NCBI GenBank assembly: GCA_011800805.1
Contig: MPNW01000474.1
Coordinates: 1-36,818, forward strand
Direction: 5' to 3'
Length of the DNA: 36,818 nucleotides
From: Hirudo medicinalis
Taxonomy: Eukaryota; Annelida; Clitellata; Hirudinida; Hirudinidae
Shown in pieces: positions 19,480 to 32,225 of the stretch (the first letter of the stretch is position 1; each line of letters starts with the position of its first letter). The notes under the pieces were generated by a model. It searched no databases. It was given only the letters and a program-made list of their open reading frames with translations, and was not told where the DNA came from. The translations under genes and the position numbers were made by a program.

Positions 19480-21470
19480 CTGAACCGTCATCCATTTGAT
19501 ATATGACTCTCAGGCAGTCGACTTTGGGGACATGTCGGCGTGAGTTTAGCGGGTTTTCATGACAGCGAAGAGTCTAAATTTATGACAAATTGGTAGCGGA
19601 TGTTGGTGTTTGAACACTGTTGCATAGGTGGTGACTGGTAAGGCCTCGATTACACTTTATTTGACGATAGTTTTTATTTAAATTAACAGCCATTATTGAT
19701 AATTTTACTAAAATGACTGTTCTACTTCAATGGAAATGTTTGTTTTTTCCTTTTACTTCATGGTGCGACTTCATTTGCTTCCATGGGTATTCAGAATATT
19801 TATTCATTACGTTATTCTGAATTCTTATGACCTTCAATTGACTTTGTGACATTTGCTTATTTAGTGCTGTAATTGTTCTTCGTAAAAATTAATTTAGTAG
19901 CTCGATGGAAGGAGAAGGAGCATCGATGGCCAAATGTTCTTGCATCTGCTGCGGCTCATGAATGAATTATTCTCCTTTCTAATTTCATGCTCACTAGACA
20001 AAGTAAAAATATTAATAAAGTACAGCTTCTAGCAATTACCGGAGTGTGAAAATGTATTTTTGTGTATCCTCGATGCAGAACACCTTTCGAAATTTGGCGA
20101 GATCTGTCAAGGCAGCACATGACGTAGGTGAGGAGTAAAATTTCATCAGAAATATTTTCTAAAACTGGCCCACAGGGAAACCGGGAGGCGGGCGCACACT
20201 GGAACCAGTGGCGGATTGGGGGCACCGCTAGTAATATTTTCGTTGAAAGTCATAGATTATTGAAATAAAATAATTTTATTAATAATAAATTAAAATAGAT
20301 TTACTTTATTATTTTTTTAGCTTTTAAAAATAACGGGGGGCATGGCCTTCCCTGGCCTCCCCCTAAATCAGCTTGCATGACTTATTGGAAGTACTCATGT
20401 TCTTTCTCATCTTGTGAGAAAAATTTTTTTATTGAGTCCAACAATTACTAAATAACAAATATTAAGCACAAAGAGCAATGATAAATGACATTTTGAACTA
20501 AACTTATAAATGGCCCCATTACCATCAATAGCTTAGGACCTCATCAAATCTAAATTTGGCTTTAGGGTTGTGAATCCCTTCGGGTTTTTAACTTCGGACA
20601 TCATTTCATCTGCATTTCAGTTATGTTTGTGTTTTAGTTTTGTTTGCTTATTTTGGTGATCGCAAAATAAAATAAAATAATAATACTATAACACGAACTT
20701 AAACATTATTCATTCTGTGGCATATTTTATGACATTTTTTTTTGTCTTATTACGAGTACAATTATATTGTAAATCAAAATTTATTTATATTAGTAGACAC
20801 TGTGTAGAATAACTTATGTAATATGACTTCGATGTTTGAGTGCCGCCCTCGCAGTTACATTTTTTAAAGACTTAGGGAGGGCCCATTGCCCCAAAACTGA
20901 GCCCCTGGTGGAAATTTCCATAGTTTCCTATATATACTTAAGAAAAATTATATCACGGGTTATTTTTGAGTAGATTCGTTATTTCGTGATAACTTCTCCA
21001 GTCATCATCCCTCCATCGCGATACAATTTGTGATATTTTGGTAGTCATACCGCTCCCTCAAAAGGCACTTAATAAACTTTACATACCAACGTGTCTTAAA
21101 TCTTGGTTAACAATTAAATTATAATATAATAAATTATATCATAAACACTCCTCAAATTTAATTTTTGATGTTAAATCACTTGAACCCTGGCCAGGCCCCT
21201 CAACTTTATTCGTGAGCACAATTCGAAGGGTCGCAGATGCATTTCTCAAAGGCTAATAAATCATTTTAATGTTGTGATGACAGCTATGACATTTTGTGCC
21301 TCAATTAAAAAACGTCCATGTTCGATGTAATATCAAATCATGTGCACAAAGTCACACTTGCTTCAATTCAATCTTATTTTTAATTTTAAAACTTTCATAT
21401 AATTATTATTAATACGCCTAATTGCATCCACAATTTTGCAATATCCTAATTTTGAAGACCAAATGGATAA
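19480..21470. other. Intergenic region with decayed repeats
   Basis: No supported exon. GC-richer scraps typical of old transposons occur at 20190-20225 (AGTGGCGGATTGGGGGCA), 20333-20375 (runs of G and C around GGCCTTCCCTGGCC), 20870-20920 and 21185-21240. The part at about 20590-20690 resembles sequence at 29695-29815 (separate entry). The minus-strand open frame at 19956-20225 overlaps this repeat material and is not supported. Confidence 0.5.
20590..20690 (+). repeat. Dispersed repeat, copy 1
   Basis: Shares the order GGAC..TCATTTC, TGCATTTC, TTTGTGTTTTAGTTTTG and an (AAAATA)n-like tail with 29695-29815. The shared 3' poly-A-like tail suggests a non-autonomous retroposon or a LINE 3' end. 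The tail here is AAAATAAAATAAAATAA. Confidence 0.5.
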
Positions 21471-21479
21471 AACATTGTA

Positions 21480-23288
21480 TTAAAATGTTGAAGATAAAGA
21501 TATCTTTGGAAACAATTTCTTGGTGTTTTCCATCAAAATTTTGGCAAGTGATTCATGATCGAGTTTCTTTGCTTGAGCAATGTAATCAAATGAAATTCTT
21601 GCATTTGCAGGCTCATTCCTGATCTTAAAACAAAATGAAAATGGTCAGTGCATATTAAGTTTTGAAATAAATAATCATTACTATTTCTATTTATTACATT
21701 ATTAATTCTACATTACCATTTTCTCAGGTCCCAAGGCTGGAGAATCTGTCTCTAATAATATCCTGTCTAATGGCAGGGCTTTGACAATCTTGTCCTTCTG
21801 CAATTAATACATGATTTCAATCTCTCATTAACTTCTGACATAAAGTTGATTAACTGAGGAGATATGCCCCAGGGTAAAGTAATCAAACTTTTAAGTTGGA
21901 GTTGCAAACCCAAAGTTTTCAGAACATTTTTTTTTCCAAAACATTTGAAACTTTGTTTCAAATCACATTAAACAAAATAATGCAATAAAATATTTAAAAG
22001 CTGTGTAACAAAAAACAAATTTGTCTTAAGAAATCCACCTGTTCACTGCGAACGATGGAAGGTGGAAAAGAGAAGAAGAAACCCTGTGATGCTCCTTCCA
22101 GTGCAACAGATGCCTTTCCATCGAAGGCATGCAAAAGAACATTGCTTGCATTCATCTCCTTCAACAACCTTATCACTGGTCGACCTGCAGACCTCGAATG
22201 AACATTTCTAAAAAGATTCATTATTTTAGTCATGGCAATATTATTTCTAATTAATAACTAATTATTGCTACATATTCATTTGCATCACTCACATCGGTAA
22301 ATCATTTTGTTCTGCAAACTTTATCTGAAATTGTAGAAAGCTGTCACCAAAGAAGAATGCCTGCTGTTATTTGATTTGTTGCAAGTGATGTACCTGTTCA
22401 CTAAAAACCTGTCTTTGAACCAATTTTTCATTTTCAGAACTGCAAACTCTTGGTGTGAAATCCAAGCCAATCTGAATAACATTTATAACATCCAATTCTG
22501 AATTACCTAATGCCCATATCAATACTGTCATATATAAATGTTACCTCCCCAATGCAAACAATTTCACTTAAATGATCATCAAGATGTGGAAGCATTTTCT
22601 CCAAGTCCTTATTACAATTCAAGCCAATTAATGTAATGATGCAAAATTCTAAAATTCTGTAGAATAAATTATACCTCCATTGTGGCACTCCGCTCTTTAT
22701 CTCCATCCTTCTATTGTTTAATATTTACTTCAAGTATGTATATATGATCTCAAAACAAATACTTAAAGTGCAGTTATTTACTTGGACTGGGTGAACTCCA
22801 AGGCCAGCAAAACAACAATTTGGATAGCTTTAATAATTATAATTTCATTTAAAAAACAAACTGTAACAAGTCATTTAACATACAATTTATTCTACGTATT
22901 TTTGTCTAACTTTTTCACCATTTGGATTAATGGTTGGACATCATCAGCACTTTCTGTTACGGAGATCATTCCTTTGAGGCCAGCCTGTATTAGAACCATT
23001 AAGTTCCATGTAATCAAAACAATTTCAGACAACTGTTGCACAAACCTCCTTAGCTTTATGTATAACGTCATCTCTGTCCTGTTAAAATAAAGTAAAGATA
23101 ATATAACCTTTAACAATAAATGCACAGAGACTTATTTTAGCAGATTTGTTGTGTTAATCACAATTCACATTTAGCTCTGCGTTAAAGTTTCAGCACAAGA
23201 GGAAAAATAGTTGTATCATTAAGCTCACTAAATTAAACTCTTCGCAATATAAATGGTTATGGCAATCAACAAAACATATTTCTGTCAT
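21480..23288 (-). CDS. TATDN3: TATDN3-like TatD-family metal-dependent hydrolase
   Basis: Eleven exons: 23229-23288, 23046-23078, 22896-22984, 22782-22827, 22675-22710, 22545-22607, 22394-22471, 22293-22324, 22039-22207, 21717-21797, 21480-21623. All phases agree; the CDS of 831 nt gives 276 residues, close to the human protein length as I recall it. TatD-family metal-site motifs are present: VDCHNH (His10, His12), the E of CIGE followed by IGLDF (Glu109), NVHSR (His149), LLHAFDG (His172) and LLETDSPALGP (Asp220). Other family blocks include GLGVHPVQ, SRSAGRP, FSFPPSIVRS and a C-terminal LFPKI. TatD proteins are TIM-barrel phosphohydrolases/nucleases; the exact TATDN3 substrate is not settled to my knowledge. 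The start is set by Met just before the metal motif. It shares a short upstream region with FDX2. Confidence 0.93.
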
Positions 23289-23563
23289 ATTTAAATAATT
23301 AACGCCAAGCACATCAATTCGAGGGAATGCTTACGTTAAAGAGCTAACTTTACTTTTAACGAAAAATACTTAAAATGCAATTCAAACTCCTAGTTTAATA
23401 AAAAATTTAAATAATTTAAAATAATTAAAAATATTTTTAATTTATAGATAATAATAATGGATAAACTTTTATAGTGATAAATTATGATTAAAAGTAAATT
23501 TAGATAGGCTTCTTTTGTAAACAAACGTTTAACTCTGTCGCTCTGAGTTTTATATCCACGAGC
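23289..23563. promoter_or_regulatory. Probable bidirectional promoter between TATDN3 and FDX2
   Basis: The start codons of the two divergent genes are only 275 bp apart, so both promoters must lie here (or in unseen 5' exons). The sequence is very AT-rich with no obvious TATA box for either gene. Confidence 0.55.
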
Positions 23564-24943
<1,380 letters not shown>

Positions 24944-24969
24944 TTTATTTTTATTTATTTTTATGAACA

Positions 24970-24975
24970 AATAAA
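24970..24975 (+). terminator. Polyadenylation signal of FDX2
   Basis: AATAAA 27 nt after the FDX2 stop codon. Confidence 0.7.
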
Positions 24976-25332
24976 ATCAAGAATACTCGCTCAAAATATT
25001 TGCTTCTAGAGATTGAATTGTGTATTGTTGAGAGAATAATAATGTCATAAACATGTAGCAGATAAAAGAAATCAAAATTAATTGAAAATCTGCTTGACTG
25101 AAGTCATCAAGTCAGGAAAGGAAATCAGTAATTTGGGTTTAAACTGTACCCTTTAGATGTGCGAAATGGCATTGTTCTACTTTGTACAATGGGTTCACAT
25201 AGTACTCGATGGCTCCTTTGTTGGGGTGGCTCTTCCATTCCAGTTAGTCATGGCACAGCCATATATTACTTGTACAATTACAAAGCTTGTTAATCACAGT
25301 TAAATTAAAAATCTGGAAGTAAAATCCAATAC

Positions 25333-25470
25333 CTTGTGAAAGTTTTTCCGTGGAATTTAATGACATCATAACATTCAGGAAACTTTTCTGTTTGCGCGTT
25401 TTTGTAGACACGCTTCACTTGCGTTTCCCAGGGCAACAATTGTTCTATAGCCAAACATGTCCTCTTACCG
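25333..25470 (-). CDS. Orphan candidate internal exon, protein not recognised
   Basis: Minus-strand 138-nt stretch between a CAG acceptor (25471-25473) and a GTATTG donor, phase 2 at both ends. It encodes convincing protein sequence (KRTCLAIEQLLPWETQVKRV, then KFPECYDVIKFHGKTFTR). A second stretch downstream on the same strand at about 25150-25240 reads EWKSHPNKGAIEYYVNPLYK followed by a stop, and could be its terminal exon, but no acceptor joins the two in frame. A Kozak-like ATG (GTATGGCGCC) lies upstream at 25847-25849. Together they suggest a small gene convergent with FDX2. I do not recognise the family. Confidence 0.35.
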
Positions 25471-26277
25471 CTGAATTGGACCCACAACGTATTGATTCGA
25501 AAGCAACTGTTGGTACCGCATTAATTGTAGATGAGGAGATTTATTGGAAAATAGATTATTCCCTCCGCTGATTGTCTTCGTTCAAACATTGATTTTTTTC
25601 CAAGACACAAAATAATTCTAGTTGCAATGGATACCGTTTGCACTAAGCATGTTAAGGCATTGATTTGATTTGTATTAAAATATCTGAAACTACTTTTTTT
25701 AATGTTATTATTCTTTATCTTTAATATCCAGCATGGACAATATCACAAATATTATGTTGTTAGGGCAATATAATTGCAATACTGAGTAACAAGTCGCTGC
25801 AAATACCAAGCCTAACCGCGTCTCCAGCTGCCAAATCAATTGGCGCCATACTTACTGATTACTTCAAATACTTTCACAATTCAATTTATTACGATCCCAC
25901 TTCCCGTTCTTATGAAGACTCGTATAGGGTGTTTTCACTTTATGAAATATGGCCGCTGTTTTCGCACTTCAAGTATTTCGATTTAAAACAGAATTTTTGT
26001 CCTACAGGCAATATTATTAAAATTATAACTTGAATAGGATTATATATTTTATTAAAATAAAATAAAATTGCTGAGTGGAAATAATTCAAGCTCTCTTCTA
26101 GATAACCATTTGCTGTTGCAATGGACCTCCAATTAGCTTGTTGGAAGTTGTGTATCACCTTGTTATTAGTTGACGTTGTATTAAGATTTACTCGATCTTA
26201 TTATTACTTTTTATTAACTAATTCATTCAAAAATTTTAAATTGAAATGTCATGCTAACCATTCAGAACACTTGTATG

Positions 26278-26394
26278 CTATTCAGCACCCAAATTAATAA
26301 TGTTAAGAGGAGACACCACATTAATAATTTCGCTCCTGGCACCGAAACCCCTGGCTTCGCCTCTGTCAGCACGAATAACTTCAAAAACTCCACC
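26278..26394 (-). CDS. Possible terminal exon or repeat-derived ORF
   Basis: After a TAG acceptor at about 26398-26400 the minus strand reads GGVFEVIRADRGEARGFGAR and on to INLGAE and a TAG stop. Its base composition is richer in GC than the surroundings. The Arg/Gly-rich wording resembles ORFs I associate with dispersed repeats, so a transposon origin is as likely as a gene. Confidence 0.25.
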   Translation of the reverse strand, partial: GGVFEVIRADRGEARGFGARSEIINVVSPLNIINLGAE

Positions 26395-27629
26395 GTTCTA
26401 TCATAAATTTAAAGATTTGAGGCAAAAAATAAAAACAATAATTCATAATAACGTAGTAATATTTGTCCATTTTTAAAGTGGCTTTAATCCATTAGCGGAC
26501 TTCAAAACCACTTTGTGTAATTTTGTGAAAACGGAGTATGTCCAACACAGCATTCCTCATTTGTATTAATCAAAGAAGATTAGCAATCTTCTGGTAAGTA
26601 CAAAAAAGAAATTCAAGTAACGATGATTTGTGCTTTATGAGCCTCATTGCTTTTCAGGCTCACGAATTGCAAACACACGAATACGTTCGTCTACCACTCT
26701 GCATCTTACCTGCGTTAAATGTTTGTGCAATTTTATGATTTTCATGAATAGATGTTTTAACTTTAATCCCCACATTAAATCCAATCATCTGAAATCTTGG
26801 TATAGTTTTTACATGTTATAATGATTTTAAAGAGGAAGTGCAGCAGTTAATGTTCTGTAGGTTCTGCTCGGTGAAATAGTTGCTTCAAGACGATAAAATT
26901 GAAAACTCACATGGTTTATAATATAATAATATTTATAATAATAAATACGTATAACTTACAAATCCGCAGTTTTATTTCAATACTTTAAATGATGCTTTGT
27001 TTCTTTCTTAATAGTTTTTTTTTAAATTTCTTTTAAATATCTCAAATTAAATGTTTCTTTTATGTTCCAATTGCGACCAGCCACAGTTATTATTTTTGGT
27101 TGCATTATTTTTTATTATTAAGTATTTCTTGCGAATGTTTTCCAAACAAATGTTTGCAGACAGCAACCGTTGCATATCGACTCAGTTGTTGAAAATTCAT
27201 TGAAAAGTTTTTGTTGCTCCAAATAATAAAAGGAACATCAACGTTAATGCTTGGAAGTTCAATGTAACCGAATGCCATTGTGTCAGGATGTTTAGCTTTT
27301 GTAGGATTTATTTTTACACCAGTATTTTGTCCCCAACGGCATTCGTGCGTGCAGAGGAAGTGATGAAATATTAATGGGTGCTTAACGGTTAAATAAGTTC
27401 CTCATCCAACTCATTAACAGACAAGAAAATTGTGGGTGTCCGGGATTGAAATGAAGGCTACCGAAATATTTGTACTCGTAGCAAATTCATCTATAGATAC
27501 ATTTTGAAGAGGTTATATTTATTTCAAATTTCACTCCGCTCCTGTTTTATTATTCAAATGTTTATTTTGAATCTCTCCAAATGTCAGTGCGCTTCGTGGG
27601 CATTTGTTTAAATTTCTCCTTCAAATTCA

Positions 27630-27745
27630 ACGCGAGGATTACAACGTCGGCCTCTCGACAGATCGCCTGACATTGTTTCCAAGATGGACGACTACAGGTG
27701 TCACGTCAGATGATCACGTGATCTCGACGTTCATCCAATAACGGG
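27630..27745. promoter_or_regulatory. CpG-containing patch with E-box palindrome and CRE-like site
   Basis: A GC-richer island in AT-rich DNA. It contains CCAAGATGG (YY1-like) at about 27679, TCACGTCA at 27701-27708 and the 12-bp palindrome GATCACGTGATC at 27712-27723. On the plus strand AAGATGGACGACTACAG|GTGTCA could be a start codon with an immediate splice donor. On the minus strand a short open frame (TMSGDLSRGRRCNPRVEFEG) could be a terminal exon. Either reading is speculative. Confidence 0.35.
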
Positions 27746-28230
27746 AGACTCCAGTTGCACGTGTGGAGGAAATCTGCTTGGTTTTTAAATTATTGACGTA
27801 CGATTCCATTACGAATTACATTGAGTTTCAATTTCTCTTCCAGGAAAAGAAGTTCCAGATAGAAGTTCCTCTCAAATGACGTTAAAATGTTCACACAATG
27901 CGAAGGAATGATCACATTCGTCAAGAAGAATCCATGTCCAGATCACATTCACAGCAAAGCGTTCTTTTCTTGGAAAAGTTTGGAAGATTTCCTCATCCAA
28001 TTACTTGCTTTAACAGGCTTAAGGAAGCATCAGTGGATGAACATGAACCTAGGAAAGCCAAAAATTCACTCTGTGTTCTGAATTTAATTTGACCATAAAT
28101 TTCGGAAAAGTAATTAAAGTAAACACATCAGTGATTTATTTACCTAATTTTATTCATCACCTCAGCGTTTTGTTTTTGAAGCAACATGATTTAGGTTAAT
28201 AATTTTTACCAGTGTTACGTACAAATTGCA

Positions 28231-28296
28231 TTAATAATAATAAATAATAACAATAATAATAGCAATAATAATAATTAATAAATAATAATAATAAGC
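28231..28296. repeat. TAA/AAT microsatellite flanking the Dong-like element (5' side)
   Basis: Imperfect (TAA)n array ending exactly where the element-derived coding sequence begins. Confidence 0.85.
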
Positions 28297-28999
28297 AGCT
28301 CAGGACACTCAATATCAGATACCATCAACTTAAGATCTTAAAAATCTTAAAGAAGCAGATCGATGGCAATTGCAGAGTCTGTGGCAAGGCCCAAGAAACC
28401 GTAAGCCACATAAGGGCATGTTGCACGGCATCAATTGAATATTTGCACCGACATAACATGGTGGCCAGCTGTGTTCATTGGGTAGTATGCCATGAGCTTG
28501 GTTGTGAAGTTCCCAACAAATGGTATGAACACATACCGAAGTGTGGTAAATATAAATGAGAATACCATTTTGTGGGACTCAATAATCACGGACAGAAAAA
28601 TCTTAGCCAACAGACCTGACATTGTCATCCAAGACCTAAAATCCAAGAGTTGTGTGATGATCGATGTTTCCGTCCCTGACGATAAAAACGTAGCGCTTAA
28701 AGAAACTGAAAAAATTATCAAGTACAAGGATTTGGAGATCGAAATTAATCGGATGTGGAATGTGAAAACCAAGGTCGTCCCGGTGGTCGTAGGAGCACTC
28801 GGAACGTTGAGAAAAGACTTCGGGAAAGGAGTGGAGTTGATACCAAGACGTCCTATGGTTTCGGAGATTCAAAAGTCTCCTTGTTGGGCGCTGCCCATAT
28901 TTTACGGAAAGTGCTTGGATCAATCACTAAGGGTACTGATAGTTCTCCGGATTCATCCTTCATCGGCTGGAAAGCCGAGATGAATAATATGAAAATTCC
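28297..28999 (+). mobile_element. R4/Dong-like non-LTR retrotransposon 3' fragment
   Basis: This is the C-terminal region of a retrotransposon with a restriction-like endonuclease. A CCHC-type zinc motif (NCRVCGKAQETVSHIRACC) is followed by the RHN signature (YLHRHNMVASCVHW) in one frame. Next, in a second frame, come RPDIVIQDLKSKSCVMIDVS with the PD...D catalytic pattern, and VVPVVVGALGTL. The conserved end LGAAHILRKVLG then lies back in the first frame. Two indels, near 28545 and near 28830-28870, break the ORF. All upstream RT sequence is missing. TAA repeats on both sides match the (TAA)n insertion preference I recall for Dong. Confidence 0.85.
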
Positions 29000-29028
29000 A
29001 TAATAATAATAATAATAAATAATAATGA
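29000..29028. repeat. TAA/AAT microsatellite flanking the Dong-like element (3' side)
   Basis: (TAA)n-type array starting immediately after the element's final codons. Confidence 0.85.
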
Positions 29029-29694
29029 AAAACCACTTATTCTTAAAACCTTTCCTTGTCAATTATTTTTAGCATAATTTCAAATTTAACATTTTAAAGT
29101 AAATTCAAATTCAGAATAATTGAATGAAAATGAAAGTGTTTCGTGGAAATCCTGACTTGAAAGTTCTGCTGACTCGGTGATCAGGGTTACAACAATAACT
29201 GATGAAAATTTCAGTGGAAATTAATCAAAAGAATATTGAAAATTCCAGAGCAGACGAATAAGGGATTTGATCGATAACAATAATAACTAAAACAAATAGC
29301 ATTATTAATAATTCCATGAATAAATAATGATTAGTATTATTAATATTAACAAATAAGGTTATTCACCAATGAAAGAATGATAGTAATAATCACAATCATC
29401 ATCAGAACGCAGGTTAGGATTGTTATCATGACGAAAGCATGTCGTTGTCTGAACAACTAAGCACATCAACATCTTCTCCATGATGATTCGACCTCACGTA
29501 GACCTGGAAATAAAAAAAAAACCTAATTTCAATGTTAATATTATTATTTAAAATATTCAATTTAAAATAATTTATTCAAAATAACTAACTTATTAATGTA
29601 ACTTATTATTTAATAAAAATCCGAATAACACTTAAAAATCAAAACAAATAACGACAATAAATGTAATCCATTTTTGTTTGGCCTTTTTACATTT

Positions 29695-29815
29695 GGACGT
29701 CATTTCTTTTGGACTTCTTTTGCATTTCGGCTGTCTTTGTGTTTTAGTTTAGTTTTGTGTTTTAGTTTTTGTTTGTTGTTCTTAAAATCAAATAAAATCA
29801 TATCAAATGAAGTCA
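29695..29815 (+). repeat. Dispersed repeat, copy 2
   Basis: Similar to 20590-20690: GGAC..TCATTTC, TTGCATTTCGG, TGTGTTTTAGTTTAGTTTTG and a tail of (AAATCAAATAAA)-like sequence. Same orientation as copy 1. Confidence 0.5.
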
Positions 29816-30097
29816 AATCAAACATTGAAAATAGCGAGAGAAAAGTGTGAATTTAGAGTGCAAAATGTTTTAATGAATCAATAACCTGGGGCCATCCATC
29901 ATGTCCTCCATTAGATGCCAACACGAAGTATTTCCAAATGTTCCATTTTAACTGATCTCCTCTCTCATATTTTTATCCCTTTTCACTAAAAGTTTTACTT
30001 GTTTTTTAAAAGAAAATTGCCGGTTAGGAAACAGAGAATATCCTCGTGATTTCTTTGCTGCTTCTATTAAATAACGATGCTTAGGTTATTAGCCGGA

Positions 30098-30200
30098 GGA
30101 AATGATTGATGATGGTAACGATGATGATGATGATGATGATGACGACGACGACGATGATGATGACGACGACGACGATGAGGGTAACGATGATGATGACGAT
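30098..30200. repeat. Compound GAT/GAC trinucleotide microsatellite
   Basis: Alternating (GAT)n and (GAC)n blocks with a repeated GGTAACGATGATGATG unit. No coding context was found, so it is probably non-coding. Confidence 0.85.
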
Positions 30201-30764
30201 GCTAAGAAAATGTAAGAGAATTTAAACCAAAAATAGAATATTTTCAATATTTCTTCAATGAGATCTGGTGTTTCTGTAAAATAGTTTTACCACGTTATTA
30301 AAATTTATTTTAAAGTTATTGTAATGTTTATGTATTTTATTTCTTTAATTATTTCAATTCACGAACAGAAGGACCCGTAGGCCACTAATACCGTTCGGGT
30401 TGCTGTCGAAAAATAACTAATGGTTAGTTATAAATAAAAAAATAAATAATGGCTATTCACTGCTGTTCACTGAATAGTTGCTCAATAAACTTAACGTACT
30501 TAATATTACCTTACTTAAGGAACCCCTTTTTATTTCAGCATCATTCTTAATCTGTAATTGTAAATACTACAATCATAAAATTATAGTTTCTGTCAACATA
30601 ATCAATGTAATTTTCCACTTTGTTTCAGAAATTATTTGGACGATGAGATTAAAATCAAAATTATTTCCTGAACAGAATTCGTTGTTACACGAGGATTTAC
30701 AAGGTCGAACATCTGCACACGAAATTGTTTAACCATTGTAACAATACAAAAGAAATTTATGAAT

Positions 30765-30842
30765 GAATATAATACGTTACGTATCCGATAATACGTAATA
30801 CTTAATCCGTAATAAGTAATACGTAATACAATAAAATACATC
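30765..30842. repeat. Degenerate tandem repeat of ATACGTAAT units
   Basis: Several imperfect copies of a near-palindromic TACGTAATAC/ATAAG unit. No function is evident. Confidence 0.55.
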
Positions 30843-31684
30843 GCCCTTTAATTCACCTCCGAATTCACTTAACTCATTACATTAAACTCATACTTGTTAG
30901 CAGAAGTATTACATTCCAACGTATAACAATTGAGTCGCCGTTACATTACTTCTGTTACATTGTTAAATTAGCATTTGTATTTTTCTTAAATTTGATTTTT
31001 ATTTAGAATCTCCATTATTTATTCCCTCGCAAATAATTCGTCTTCTGAAATATTTTAAATCAGCAAATAATCAATAAACATTAAGTTTTCAAGTACTCCA
31101 CGCATGAAAATGCATGCCGTGTACTTGGTGTACTTAATGATATTCAGGTACTGAAGTACTTGATCATCTCAGATGGGGACTACCAGGAATTTGAGTGAAA
31201 ACTTTGGAAGAATTTATTCCAAAATGTTAGCACTCTGTTTAGAAATTTTCAACGCATTAACATGACTAATCCTGTATTTTTGTAATTCATATTTTTTATG
31301 ACCTCACTGAATACTATCAGCACGTCCTGAAAGTGAAACAGATTACCAAGTGGTTACTCATATTATAATAACATAAATTCAAGAATATTCAAATTACATT
31401 AACGTGAATATTCAAAGTAAATGAAGAATGTGACGAACCAATCCTGGAATCAAACATTCTTATTGGAGGATGAACTCACCGTGAAGAGTTTTGAAAGATT
31501 CTCAATTTCTTTTCATTTTTAAATCTGTTTTTATCTCTTTCATTCAATTCCTTTTGTTGAGGTTTGAGTCCTTGTGGTCTCTGATTATAAGAATAAAATC
31601 TTCATTTCTGTTGACGTTTCAAAATGATTTTTTAAGCTTCAAGGACCCACAATTGAAAACATCCACGTTGATTTTCAAATATTC

Positions 31685-31725
31685 CGCGGTCATCACGTGA
31701 TCTGGGACCGGATATGACGTCGGGG
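31685..31725. promoter_or_regulatory. E-box palindrome and CRE-like site upstream of a candidate first exon
   Basis: ATCACGTGAT at 31692-31701 and TGACGTC at 31715-31721, with ACCGGATAT (ETS-like) between them, all in a CpG-containing patch. The same ATCACGTGAT plus CRE-like combination occurs at 27701-27723. Confidence 0.35.
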
Positions 31726-31983
31726 AGTTGAGCAAAATAGATTGTTTGAAAGGCACACACTTAATTAGGCAGACACGCAACAACAGGTGAACTCCCCCTT
31801 CTCCCGGGAGAAAGTGATTCACGGAAGAAATGGAAAGAAAAATTGTTTTAAAAACTGAGGGAAAAGTGCAACAAGGAGTAATGACGGATTTGAGTTGATT
31901 GGAATTGATCAATCAAACATTCGCAGGAGACGAGTGCTCTTGCATCGATTGCGATGTTTCGTTGAGATTAAGTGGCCGTTGCC

Positions 31984-32139
31984 ATGGAGATGGAAGGTGA
32001 TGCCGGAGGACCGGTGGAAGTGGTGGTTAGGAGTCCGAATAATGGGCGGTCGTCAGAGTTTCCACCTTCGAATTTCAAATCTTCCTTCCTCAAGCGACAC
32101 GCGTCATTGCATTTCGCCGGTTTACATAACGTAGCATAA
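31984..32139 (+). CDS. Candidate first coding exon of an unidentified gene
   Basis: The ATG has a strong Kozak context (GTTGCCATGG) and opens a 51-codon frame (MEMEGDAGGPVEVVVRSPNN, then GRSSEFPPSNFKSSFLKRHA) rich in GC and CpG compared with its surroundings. It lies about 270 bp downstream of the CACGTG/CRE patch. The frame runs into the ATAAC repeat, so a donor within it is likely if it is a true first exon. No partner exon was found in the window and no family is recognised. Confidence 0.35.
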   Translation: MEMEGDAGGPVEVVVRSPNNGRSSEFPPSNFKSSFLKRHASLHFAGLHNVA

Positions 32140-32225
32140 AATAACATCACATAACGTAGCATAAAATAACATCACATGACGTAGCATAACATAACATAAC
32201 ATAACATAACGTAACATAACAACAT
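32128..32225. repeat. CATAACGTAGCATAAAATAA minisatellite grading into (ATAAC)n
   Basis: About two to three copies of a 27-bp unit containing ACGTAGCATAAAATAACATC, followed by a pentanucleotide (CATAA)n run. Confidence 0.8.

Larger units (their letters stand above)
24976..28220. other. Gene-poor stretch
   Basis: Apart from the orphan exons at 25.15-25.85 kb and 26.3 kb and the CpG patch at 27.63-27.74 kb, no coding or RNA gene is supported. The overlapping open frames at 27887-28092 show no recognisable domain and lie in low-complexity DNA. Confidence 0.4.

Noticed and set aside
30098..30200. Asp-rich coding repeat similar to the acidic linkers of genes A and B
   Set aside because: No splice sites, no adjoining module and interrupted units; a simple GAT/GAC microsatellite explains it.
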